64,000 nucleotides of DNA from Fasciolopsis buskii (taxonomy: Eukaryota > Platyhelminthes > Trematoda > Plagiorchiida > Fasciolidae): NCBI GenBank assembly GCA_008360955.1, contig LUCM01005123.1:1-64000 (forward strand), in the 5' to 3' direction. The notes under the pieces are model-generated. The model had not been told where the DNA came from and did not search any database. It saw only the letters and a program-made list of their open reading frames with translations. Of this stretch, positions 40,222 to 50,815 are shown piece by piece; positions within the stretch are counted from its first letter, which is position 1; the number at the start of each line of letters is the position of its first letter. Position numbers and translations under genes: made by a program.

Positions 40222-40380
40222 AAATATCAGGACCGAATGACGTAGGAAGTGTAACGAAAAATCGATGCGCCATGTATTGGTTTTTATTAGGAGCGATATA
40301 ATGTTAATAAAACAGCGTTGATGGTCGATGCAATTTGCCAGCGTTTCAACTACCTTGGGTAGTGTTTCTCAAGGCAAGTT
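40222..40380 (+). repeat. Unidentified dispersed repeat, fullest copy
   Basis: The copy runs from AAATATCAGGACCGAATGAC through ATCGATGCGCCATGTATTGG to ATGTTAATAAAACAGCGTTG and TTCTCAAGGCAAGTT. Its first half matches 32307-32380 and its second half matches 38829-38912. No coding potential is visible. It sits about 420 bases upstream of the secreted-peptide ATG. Confidence 0.7.
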
Positions 40381-40701
40381 TTACAGTCAGATGATTATTT
40401 ATTTTCGGTCTTCTTTTAATATATCTTTCGAGACTAGAATAAACGTTTTTAGCCTAGTTGCTTTGATGAAATAACTACACAACAAACGGTGACCAAAATA
40501 TACAATTAGACAACCTATCTGAATTTCCAGATGATGATTTCAAACATGATATCTAGCCGTACGTTTCTCCGAATTCTGTGCTCTCGGCCTATCGCATTTA
40601 GCTACACGCTATCTCCAAATTAAAGATGTGTACTATCAGAAAGACCCGATCGATGTCAACCAGGACAACAGGATCACAGAGAGCTTCCAAAGGATAAGAT
40701 T

Positions 40702-40708
40702 TATTTAA
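40702..40708 (+). promoter_or_regulatory. TATA-like motif upstream of the secreted-peptide gene
   Basis: TATTTAA lies 88 bases before the ATG of the cysteine-rich peptide gene. If used, transcription would begin near 40730-40740 and give a leader of roughly 55-65 bases. AT-rich heptamers are common in this DNA, so support comes from position only. Confidence 0.3.
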
Positions 40709-40763
40709 ACTTTAACTTACCCCTCATATGCAGCGTTCGTAGGATCATCGATTTTATGTCATC

Positions 40764-40778
40764 TCTGTACTGTTTCAG
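40764..40778 (+). other. Possible 3' splice acceptor in the leader of the secreted-peptide gene
   Basis: The pyrimidine-rich run CTGTACTGTTTCAG ends in AG at 40777-40778, 17 bases before the ATG. It could be a leader-intron acceptor or a spliced-leader trans-splicing site, both known in flatworms. Using it would remove an upstream ATG at 40756, which is out of frame with the peptide and would otherwise start an overlapping uORF. Confidence 0.35.
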
Positions 40779-40795
40779 ATCAGGATCATTCCTCA

Positions 40796-41092
40796 ATGCA
40801 ATCGACTATCATTGTGACTGTTATGGTTCTACTGTCAACTGTCTCGTGCGCACCTGCATCTCTTGGAGTGCAGAAAAATAAACTGCTACAGCTAAACAAC
40901 TGCGCGCAGATTTGTCGCTACCCTGCCATGGAGTGCGAATACGTTTGTCAGGGAGACGGACGATGCGAGGCCGACTGTTCGCGAGAGCTTGCTTTGTGTG
41001 TGCGTAAATGTTACACAGACCTGCTCACGGAGATAGAACAACTCAGTCTGATTGATCCCCAGTTGCAGTATCAATACGATGAGATGGAATGA
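40796..41092 (+). CDS. Small secreted cysteine-rich peptide with tandem twin-CX3C modules
   Basis: A 98-residue frame begins at ATG 40796 and ends at TGA 41090-41092. Residues 1-19 form a signal peptide: hydrophobic core IIVTVMVLL, then a small-residue site with likely cleavage after A19. The mature part has eight cysteines, at 36, 40, 47, 51, 57, 61, 68 and 72. They give two modules of identical spacing, CX3CX6CX3C, separated by five residues containing GDG. CX3C places two cysteines one helical turn apart, so each module could be a disulfide-stapled helical hairpin; twin-CX3C hairpins are known in alpha-hairpinins and some venom peptides. The tail (73-98) is acidic with no cysteine. I do not recognise a named family. 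In a fluke the likely place is the secretory route (gland, tegument or excretory-secretory product), which is inference. By eye the frame is more GC-rich than its surroundings. It could also be one exon of a longer gene, since no AATAAA lies within about 400 bases downstream. Confidence 0.72.
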   Translation: MQSTIIVTVMVLLSTVSCAPASLGVQKNKLLQLNNCAQICRYPAMECEYVCQGDGRCEADCSRELALCVRKCYTDLLTEIEQLSLIDPQLQYQYDEME

Positions 41093-44000
41093 TCAATCCA
41101 GTAATTAGTTGCTTGACTGATAGTTTAATTCCAAAAGCTAGCAACTAGGAGTTACTGATCAATGAGTAATCCTGAATCACCGAACCCTATGCATTCTTTT
41201 CCCAGTGTTGCGTGTCATGGATGAGCTTGAATTATCGTAATTTTACTAGTCTATTTATCAGTAGCGTTGGTTCATATCTAAGTTGTAAGTTCATCCTGGT
41301 TTTTACCTTGATAGCGGTAAAACTAATTATCATCTGATTGCTTCCATTTTAATCGTTCATTGATCCTCCCGTAACAAAACACCTTGGGATTTTGAAGTCA
41401 TTTCAAACTCAAACTCTACCTTTCTTGTGGTCAAGATCACGAACAACACCAGTACAATTGCTCTGGTCTGTGTTCGTTCCGTCAGTTGTACATTCTCTTA
41501 GATGAAATAATGCTTTTATTTCGCCGATACGTATCTTCGTGCGCTTCCTTTTGTTGTCCCCATCCTCAGTGTGTTGATTTTGTAAGTGAGCATTTTCGTA
41601 CTGAGTCACTTTTATCCCATTTACGTGAACAGAAAGATGTATATTATGGGATCCTTACATTTCCTCCGTTGTCCCACTTTGGAAAAGTGTAATGCTTACT
41701 GAATGAAAAAAGAGGAACGCGTTTTAGAGCAGATCTGGTTAGTGGTGATGCGATTGGTTGAAATGGAAATGGCGGATCCAAACACCTTTCTGCTCAGGAA
41801 ATTATAAACAACGACAAACATGGCCTTGCTCTGTTTTGAATTGCGCAATTCATTCCTTCAAGAGGTCGGATCCGGCCAGATCTGTGATCTGGTATGGTTG
41901 GGTAATAATAGATTTTCAAACAGGCCGGATATTTTGTATCGGAATTTATGAACACGATGGTCTTGGTAGTCGAGTTTCATGACAAAACTAGGCATTTACT
42001 TCGGTAAGCACCAGGACTAAGGGCATTCTGATTCCGCAGTTACGTATCACCATAAATTCAAAGAAGTAATAGAAAATCTGTAGGCTACTGAGGTCAGTTT
42101 CCCTTAATAAGGGTCATCCTAATGGCTTTTTTAAACAGTTCACATACTGGTTCCATAGTATCGCAAAGAATAATTCAGTTATTCGTTCCACTGTTCGGAA
42201 ATGATATTAATAATTTCTTCGAAATTTCGTGAATCTTCTTTTGGAACAGGTAGCCATTACAGCTTTCAAGAAACAAGACAGGCTGGTTTCACATTATCAC
42301 GGTTGTCTGTATGCTTCAAATTTTCAGCAAGACAAAAGACAGGTGAGGCTCCTAGTTTGGAGATGACTGGCTTCTTTCGTCCTGATCGAGTAAAAGTATC
42401 GACAATATCAAGGAATACGATGTGAACTGGCACATCAGTTGGACAGAGTAGGTAAACATCCGGTATTATCTCTGCCGAACTTTTGGGATTGGTTTAGCGC
42501 TTTCGAGTAAGAGAAATGGACGGTAATTCAAACTAACTATGGAGGGTTCCAACCGAGGTGAGCCTTGTTCGTTTACGTTTTTTGTTAGTTTAGCCTTCAA
42601 TATCTGAAAAGGACCAAAATCGATTGTTTCTTAGGCCAGAAGTTTTTCAGTGGTTAGCATTTTGCTGGTCCACCATCTTGCTCTCAATGCTTTTCTAAAT
42701 CCAATGAGTGTAGTTAAACGTAGGCTGACCTAATTCCGCTGGGAATTAGTAAAACCCATTGTGCCGATTACAGAGAGCTAAAGTGTACAAAATCGACAAT
42801 ACTGCATTTTTTTATTCCAATACTTAATGGAAGATATCCTAGTTATAGTTGTAATTTAGAGCGGAGAAAAGTTACAGTCAGATAGAGCAAAATACTAGCT
42901 TTGAATTTTACACTCAGAATTGTTCATTAGATGTTGGACTGAAGAAAATCTACTGGCTTATGCGTTCATTTTGCCATAATGCAGTGGCAGTTCTCAGCGA
43001 ACTGCGAAACCCCAAGGAATGTCACATCGTCCGAGAGCTGAACAGCCATTTGGACATTGAGACCAGACTTGGAGAAACAATAGCAACGAAAGAACTTCCT
43101 TCTAGATGCATCAAACGAAATGAGTTTCCAGAAGGCTACTGTATATCCTTGAAACGTACCCTAACGAAACTTAATTCAGTCAATCTGATTTAATGAGAGA
43201 GAAACCAGGTAGATACTTTAATGATGAATGTGCAATCGTCCGAGCGAAACAGCGCTCACCGAAGATGCATTTTTGACCAATTGGGCGAGAATAAGTAAAC
43301 CAGGGTCAGGTCATTTTTTTACCAACGTGATCATGAACAGGTTAGTAGAAAAACCGGCCAACTTCAGAAAATTTTTGACAGGAAAAAATTACGGACCTAT
43401 TTATCAGTGAACTGGAGGGGCAATTGCATAACTTTACCGCTATACCTATGGGTATTGCACCTTTTGGAGCCTTATCACTAGGACCGAATTTCTGTCTTCC
43501 CCTTCAAGAAGAATGACCATTTGAATGTAGAGGAGTGACTCGAAAATATGTATTCTCAAACAAGATCACTGACAGCGGCGACTGAGGAGACTATCGAGAA
43601 ATTTGAAAGTGCACTGATGTACAGCTCCTGCCAAGACCGCTGACCTCAGAAAAGTTTAGAGTATTCTACGTGATGAACACAAATCAGCTTTAAGAATCCT
43701 CACGAAAATTAGATACCTTCGCTGTAAAATCTGATACGGGCTAGGAGCTGTCATATCGGTTGGTTTAGACTAGCTGGCTAGGATGAAAAGCACACTGGAC
43801 AATTAGACAAAATATACTAAAGCTGAGAGGGAAAAAAACAGAAGCAGTACGATTGAAGGGCAAATAACAGACCAGCACACTCATCTTGTCATTATCACCC
43901 CTCTCCTCCCATTCTCTCTCTCTCTCTCGCAAAAAAACGACAACAAAATCTGGTCAGGTCGCTAATAGCTCGTATGCCAAACAAGGGCTCCGAAGAAATA

Positions 44001-44596
44001 TTGGAAAAAGGAATTAGATCAGTTCGGAGAAATTTTCCAAACAATGGGAGTGCTTTATCACTAAGAGGACTCGAGAAGCACCCAGGAAAAAGTTGACAAT
44101 GTAGACTAGACGGAACTAGCCACACAAGCACCTTCCTTTCAACGGGGGTAGTAAGTGTAAACTACTAGTTCTGCGTTTGACAGCCACCATCGCACGCAAC
44201 TTTCCAGCCGCCACAAGCATGCTTCATTAGTCGATCAGTGATGTTTACAGATCATGATAACAAACTGCCTGCTCTTTCCTCATCCATGCTAACCTACTCA
44301 TTTGATTACTCATTTTCGACGAGTTATGCAGGTAAAATGACGAACCATTTTCCTGGTAGAAGACTAATACCAGAAAACTCCTCAGCCGATGCGATTTTGG
44401 ATCAGATGCAGGAAACCAAGTGAATGAAGAAGCCTTCAAAGTGATCTACCAGATGCCGGGGAATTTTTCGCAAGTTGTCCGTGAGCTTCCGTTAGCAATA
44501 GTAGAATAATATAGCAATGGGGCTGTTAAACTGATCGCTTTGTTCACATAAACCTTTTGTCTAATCACTCCAGTCACCCGGACCGCGATCCGAGAA
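41093..44596. other. No further gene seen downstream of the secreted-peptide gene
   Basis: No AATAAA occurs in the first 400 bases after the stop codon; a TATAAA variant occurs near 41804. Small frames at 42960-43193 and 43228-43410 have no recognised motif, although they lie on the same strand as the retroelement remnants further on. Confidence 0.45.
43912..43929. repeat. TC dinucleotide tract
   Basis: About nine TC units follow a pyrimidine-rich lead-in (CCCCTCTCCTCCCAT). Confidence 0.8.
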
Positions 44597-44917
44597 TGTT
44601 AGTTAAACCCCATATGCCTCGACCGTGACCTTTCACGCGTGGCAGAAAGAAGCCAGTCCGCCTCATGTGGCCCTGGTTCCGTGCGCCTTCCTCAACCACT
44701 AACAACAAGCACTCCGCCCACTTCTATTTTCCAAACAGTATCCTACGCATTATTTTCAATAACCAATTTTATCTAAGCACTGTAAACATTATTCTCAAAT
44801 TATGCACCCATTTTATACATGCAATTGTATGAGCCGAAAAATAAATGCACGGAAAACGAGCTTGTCCGCAGTCGTGTGCCTTTCGTTATACTGAATCGGG
44901 ATTATTCAGCGTAAAAT
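44597..44917 (+). mobile_element. Weak candidate solo LTR (BEL/Pao-like ends)
   Basis: The block begins TGTTAGTTAAACC and fades near ATTCAGCGTAAAA, which approximates the TGTTA...TAACA ends common in BEL/Pao LTRs. AATAAA lies at 44840-44845, about 70 bases before the proposed end, and a TATA-like TATACAT lies near 44815. The first part is GC-rich relative to the flanks. No BEL protein remnant was recognised beside it. Confidence 0.28.
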
Positions 44918-46124
44918 TACTCCGCCTACCTATCACAAATCGCTATTATCTACCTCTGGGAGGAAGACAAGAGGTCCGGTGACCTCCTCAAAATGGACTG
45001 CGCAGAAGGTTATACTGCTCATATGTTATCATCTTCAGCTGTGCTACGCAATACCTGAAAGTTCTGGATACAACCAGATAAAGTAGACCATCTCTCCGAT
45101 CAGGATAATGCAGATGCATGAAACTCTTTCCAGCCGGTGTTGATCAATAAGTATTCGAAGATTTGGTGGAAAGCCTGCCAGCTACTGTGGCAGCAATCTG
45201 ATGTGAGGCATCAAAGGCCAGCTCAGTGCGAGACATTATACTTTGTTCTATTATTAAAATAGTTTAGGAATCGAAAAAGTGGAACCTGCCTGTCATTCTC
45301 AAAGACGGGTTCAGCTTATTTCCTTTACCGAGGTTTGCCAATGTTGATTGAGCCGAGTGAGGCTTCAGGAGCCCCGTAATTAAGTGGGTGAGGCCAAAAC
45401 GCCAGCAGTCAGAAGAAGGCAAGCGCGGGAATTTACCTACGCTGACGCTTCGTGGATCGGTAAAATGGATAATTGGTTAAAGGTTGGTACAGCAGCGGGG
45501 TAAACTAGCCTGTTGTTAACTTTCAAATTTCATTAAATAAATAATAAGATATATAAATTTTCCAATAGGTAGTTTTCTTCTGACGCCGCTCCACACCTAA
45601 ACCAGCAACATCAGAACTAAAGTTGATCTGTATCTCAGTCAACGAATAACGCTGATACTGTACAGCACGATTCCGTCTTCCAACGATGCTTCAGAACAGC
45701 AGACTTCCATGCGCGCTGGTGAACCCTCAAGTAGAACTTATTAGGCCTCATAAAACAAAAGCCAAAAAGGAGAATTCGAGAGCATTTAAACTGGGTAATC
45801 ACCTATGTATACTCAATTTTCGCAATGAATCAGAGTTGGATAACAGAAGGATTGGCAGAAAAGCATGAAACTGTCACCTATTGCTTCACACTTCGGGATT
45901 TCAGCTGTATGAAGCATGCAAATCACTTCAAATTCAGAGATATGCTACGAAATGCAGTTCAATTGTACGTTAATGTTCTACTCCACGATAACTCATCTCT
46001 GTAAGAGAAGGAACTCGAGAAAATATGCAACCCATAAAGAAATCCCTGAACAATTAAATTGATGAGATTCCCGTGGAACTCAAGTTCTTAGAAGATGAGC
46101 TCTGCACCCACTACGGAAATAGGA
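44918..46124. other. No supported gene, possible decayed retroelement interior
   Basis: Lies between the BEL-like LTR candidate and the integrase-like remnant. It may be the body of a decayed LTR element, but no RT or RNase H motif could be read. Confidence 0.35.
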
Positions 46125-46265
46125 TTTTTAAGACTACGGTGGCTTCAATTACAGAGTCCTAACAAAGGAGGGTGACGTAGCAAGTAGTCACTGTAGTCAG
46201 TGTTGACCATCGGCCGAAGCAGACCAGTCTCATAGGGCCAGTCAGCCTTCCTGTTGACCCATGAG
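46125..46265 (+). pseudogene. Possible gypsy integrase C-terminal remnant
   Basis: Short + strand stretches read FNYRVLTKEGDVAS and, one frame over, VSVDHRPKQTS. Gypsy integrases end with a Y-x-V-L-x-R segment followed by V-S-x-D-R-L-K-P-A, so order and spacing fit. The remnant ends about 400 bases before the candidate LTR starting at 46661, the expected place for the end of pol before a 3' LTR. The evidence is brief and frame-shifted and could be coincidence. Confidence 0.35.
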
Positions 46266-46293
46266 GTACAGTTCAAAATGATAATCATCTCAC

Positions 46294-46309
46294 GATATAT
46301 ATATATACA
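46294..46309. repeat. Short AT tract
   Basis: GATATATATATATACAT lies between the possible integrase remnant and the candidate LTR. Confidence 0.75.
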
Positions 46310-46660
46310 TCGTTTGCCCACCAATAAGATCGCTTATCTGTACTTCAATCAGCCGGATTCCCTGAATAGCGCTTTTCTGCTGGAAATACTCAGTTCATAA
46401 CTGAGCATCATGAGGTCAAAACTATTTGTTCTTTTGCCACCTGATTCAGTTACGTGATGACAAATTTTAAGACGAAGCATTACCCTCAATGCCAACGTTT
46501 GTGTCTAATGCTTTAAGATCAAACTTTTGGTTTTCTATACTTATTACGGAACTGAAGTTTTCCGTTTATTCATTTAATAGCATTCAGTGATACTCGATCA
46601 AATGATTCAGAAAATGTTGGTGCGGTTTGTCAGGCAAATCCGAAGCGGTTATCGTCCAAG

Positions 46661-46983
46661 TGTCAACATCGTGAAGTCGATGTTCACGCCCACACGGGCA
46701 TAGAGATCACACGCATGTAAGCCAACAGCACGTGTCGGAACCAGCTGCTCGCGATAACGCATAAAAGAAGATTGTAAAGAAACAGGCCTATACCACAGTT
46801 TTGAGCACAGCGTTTGTGTGTTCATTAGTGAGGTAAGTGGAATTCAGCATCACGAGTCTAATTCCGGCAACCATCAATCACTTTCCCATTCAATAGCCTA
46901 CATTTGACCCCTTTCCGCGTGCGAACATTATACCGTCGTTGTATACCGAATAAAGGAGTAATCAAAAGTTGTTGTTATTTTCA
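46661..46983 (+). mobile_element. Candidate LTR of a gypsy-type retrotransposon
   Basis: The block starts TGTCAACATCGTG and plausibly ends TTATTTTCA, giving the TG...CA borders of an LTR at about 323 bases. Inside, in the right order, are a TATA-like CATAAAAG at about 46760-46767 and the polyadenylation signal AATAAA at 46949-46954, followed by a GT/T-rich stretch (GTTGTTGTTATTTT). By eye it is richer in CpG than its flanks. A possible integrase tail lies upstream on the same strand, so it may be a 3' LTR rather than a solo one. I see no second copy in the window and no clear target-site duplication. Confidence 0.5.
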
Positions 46984-47877
46984 AGTATTCAATTAAAAAA
47001 TGTCTAACTGACAGGCTATCGATTCATTCCATCAGCTGTATAATTTCCGTCAGGGTGAGACATTTTATGGTCTAGAATTTAATATATTCGTAGAAAAAAG
47101 GCATGGTCATTATCCTCATCGAGAATGAATTCAAATTTATTTTTGCAACCCTAAAATGATGCTTAAAATGCCAGGAAACTGCAGCTCCATAAGAATAAAA
47201 TCGTTAAATGCGGACTTGTGAAAGAATTGATATTGACAAATTGTTTGTACGGGTTGAACTTCCAGGCCTTTGCTTCAAGCGTGAACCCTTTTAGGGTTTT
47301 TTAAAATAACACGCTCTAAATCAAAGTCGACACATTGTCTTAATTGTTTTTCGGGTGCGTTCAAACAGAATGTCATGTCAGTGTAGGTAGTTTGATGTAG
47401 GGCCTGACAAAGAAAAAGGTGCCAATTAGGCCAAACCAGTAATCTCAAACCCATGTCCTTTCCATACGCAGACCGATTCTTTTTACTATACATAAAATTT
47501 ATTTTGTCGCAGTTCCCGCGGTTATCATTCGCCGATTCAGTTGCTCGCCGAAGCTATCTACATTACCTTCTTACCATTCACCAGTCACTTTGTGATGCTT
47601 CTATTAGCAGAATCAGAACATACTTGACTAAAATAGTAGCCAAGATTCTGAACTTATTCTTTCCACAAATTTGATTTCGAAAGCTTCTGTTATGGCTATA
47701 GTGTTGTAACTTACGACTAGGAATAATGAAAAGCATTTTGCAGATTTATTTACTCTTGCATAAACTCCACTACGAAACCGGCTACTACTGTATTTGTCAG
47801 TAGGCAAATCGACCTAGAATCTCCGAGGTCCAAACCTATACATGGACTGCACTACATCATTCAAAATAAGCAACGCT

Positions 47878-47940
47878 AAAACTAATAACAATAATACCAA
47901 TGATAACAATAATGGCACTAATAATAGTAATGTCAACAAA
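47878..47940. repeat. Imperfect AAT/AAC trinucleotide repeat
   Basis: AATAACAATAATACC units continue with TGATAACAATAATGG and ACTAATAATAGTAATG, forming a degenerate trinucleotide array. Confidence 0.8.
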
Positions 47941-50639
47941 TGATTGCTCATTTTCATCATCTACCTAACGGCCAGCAGGACGCCAGGACGAGACAGGAAA
48001 CATGTTAGCGAGTCAAACGCAAAGACAGTTTGGACTGGATCAGAGAAATGATGCTCCGCATGATATATTACTTGAAATGTCTGAAATATAATAACAGCGT
48101 GATCAGCTATCTTTGTGATAAGCGGAATTTCGATTATTCTTGCAACCTTTTTCAGGAGACGCTGACATTTGGTTGTAAACATCCGAATTTATCAGAAAAC
48201 TTAAAGCCGATTGTGTGATGCGGACATACAAGACCGTCGCTGAATTAGGTCCATTAGACCATGTACAGATTCGGTGAAAGAAATTTTGCTGTGCATCCAA
48301 AAACCTTTTCTTGATAATGGGCTAGATTGAGCAGTTTCAAATTTGCGTTTTTTCAGTCTCCACATTTGTCTTATTAGAGCAGGAAGAATGGGTTATTGGA
48401 ACAATTCGTACATAGAAGCCTCGTTACCCTGTGCGGTTGCAAATAGACTGAATTGACTGGAATCCATCCACGAGAACAGAATTTTCAAACCGGTTACACT
48501 GAAACCACTTATAAATTCAACAGTACGCTGAGAAGTTGTCTTTGTGCACTGAGGTTTTTCTATGATTCGCTAATTATTCATCGTTCACTTTGATGTGACC
48601 TCGAACTCACTGATTATGTGAGGCATTTGCAGTGGTGGTTATCAAGCCACTGTATTGTTAAACCTGTCGCTTTGAGGAATGAGATAAATTTCAATATACT
48701 GATAAAGAATGACAGATGGTCGGAAATTTGGAACGGTTTCCCCCCGCCATGGGTTTAAAAAAATTAAGAGAAAAGCTTAAAATCTGTGCATGCAAGAATT
48801 CTTTCATTGTCGTAAGCGGTTAGGTTCAAATTCATGGTCCAGTCGGCTAACGTGGAAAGTCAAGGAAAGCAATCGATTTTCGCGCACACCGTAGTTTATA
48901 CTAAAGGTCAATCCGAACAGGGATATCTTTTGCCTTATACGATTCCTGTTTTTAGATGCCCTCCGGTTCGCATTTGCACCCCTCAATCTGAACATCTGCG
49001 GAGGTTTTACCGTCAGACTAGATTTGTTCTATCACACTGACGCGGTCATGTTTTTCATAATTTATCTAACTGACTCCCTGTTGTCACTCGGTTCAGATTT
49101 TGTCTGGTCTAGGTTTTGTCTTGTGTCCGAGGACTGTTGAGATAAGCACATTTTCATCTCGATTCTTTGATCAAAATTCATTTCTGATTCCGACTTAATA
49201 GATTTAATTAACTCTCCTCCATACCGAAGCTATGTGCGCCGTGCAAGCCATTGTCTTTTCACAGCTAAGAACAGCAGTACATGTTAAATGGTGCCAAACA
49301 AAATCACGTTTATTTGATGAATCATCTTTCTTTCAATAATCACCTGAATCCAGGCATGCTACCAGTAGTTCAGATCCCTGTCGAATTCGGTATCTTTCAA
49401 AAACAACTTTTTTCAACTGATCACTTTTTTAAGCACCACGATGTTCGATCCACTATGACTGTGACTAAAGTGTAATGTGCCATGCTAAAGTCCATTGCCA
49501 GCACAAATGTTCGCGAGTTTTTATGCATTTTCGGTGAGCATTTGGATGCGGTTTTGAAAAACTTGAGAGGTCCAAACTTTGAGAATCCGACATAGAACAA
49601 GCGGGACTTTAAAACACACTTTCAAAGGTTAAAGATAGAACAAGCGGAGTCTTATTTTTAATCTTCCTAAAACTGAAGAGCACTAAAACTTGATTTAATC
49701 GATCTACTCCCATGCATCGTGTTCCTAGAGTGAATCAGATAAAACACCCAATTATTCACACAGTGGTTCCGTTGTAAACAGATGCGCTTGACATCTTCTA
49801 CCGGAAATTGAATGCCTAATTTAACAAGCAAAGGTAATAGACAATGTTCCGCACGTGTTAGAAAACAGTGTCATTCTTCCCTGAACTTTCTTATTCAAGG
49901 ACAATTTACCATGATTTTCAGTTCGACAACAGAAAGCAGAGGTGAAAATCTCTAGATTCGCTTGTCTCGTGAGTCCGAGTTTTCCCTGAAAAAGGTTATG
50001 CTTAAGACATTTTACTTAAGCATTCCATTGTGTAGAAGACTCTCAAGGTACAACAAATCGTGCTTTGGTGTATGACTGCTCTGTTTCCAAGACAAATAAG
50101 CTTGTTAGTTTTCTAATTAATAAATGAAATTTATTGTTTCCGTTGCTATTCAGGTAGACTGAAAAACAGCTGCCCTTATCGTGTTCACCAGACATTTTTT
50201 GTGAAGTGACCTGAGTCGTTCATTTCCACTAATGATGGAAGGACTAAACTTCTGAACTGGGAAAAATTGCATAGTCATTCAAAAGGCATTTCCTTTCACA
50301 TGATTTACCGAGTAACATTTGCACCAAACCCAACTAAGTGAGCTGGTACCCAACGATTTACTGAATAATAGTAATAATAAACTATGACAGCGCACATTTT
50401 GTCTCTAGATTTCGCACCCCACCGACTTCCACGTATGAGGAAGTTGTTTTTAAGAATCAGTGACGTAACAAACATTATTAGAAAACCCGGCAACCTAACA
50501 GTTTCCAGTAGTAAACGTTTTGAGATAATTTTTGAATGATTCGTTATATGGTGCCAACATCTAACTCACCAATGAAAGCGACAGAAGCATTATGCAGCAA
50601 TTGCGAACCCCGTGATAACTACTGGTGCTATATCATGCA

Positions 50640-50815
50640 GTATTGACGTCAGACAAACCAATGAGAGTCAGTCCGGCTATTAAAGTCGACCCAAATTCGT
50701 TCATTCCGGTTTCGCATCCCAGTGAGGGAGTGTTTGATATCTAGCGCTGACGATTTCCAAGGAGAATTAGGCAGCCGCACAGCGGTTTACTGATTTTCGG
50801 TGGTGAGCCGGAAGC
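50640..50815 (+). repeat. tRNA-derived SINE, family 1, diverged copy E
   Basis: CCGGTTTCGCATCCCAGT near 50706-50723 matches the B-box region of copy B. After it comes GCGCTGACGATTTCCAAGGA, a variant of the family body, then GCAGCCGCACAGCGGTTTAC, equivalent to GACAGCTGCACAGTGCTTCC in copy C. The front end is decayed. Confidence 0.45.

Noticed and set aside
40892..41074. - strand frame inside the secreted-peptide gene
   Set aside because: It is a shadow of the + strand gene and lacks its own signals.
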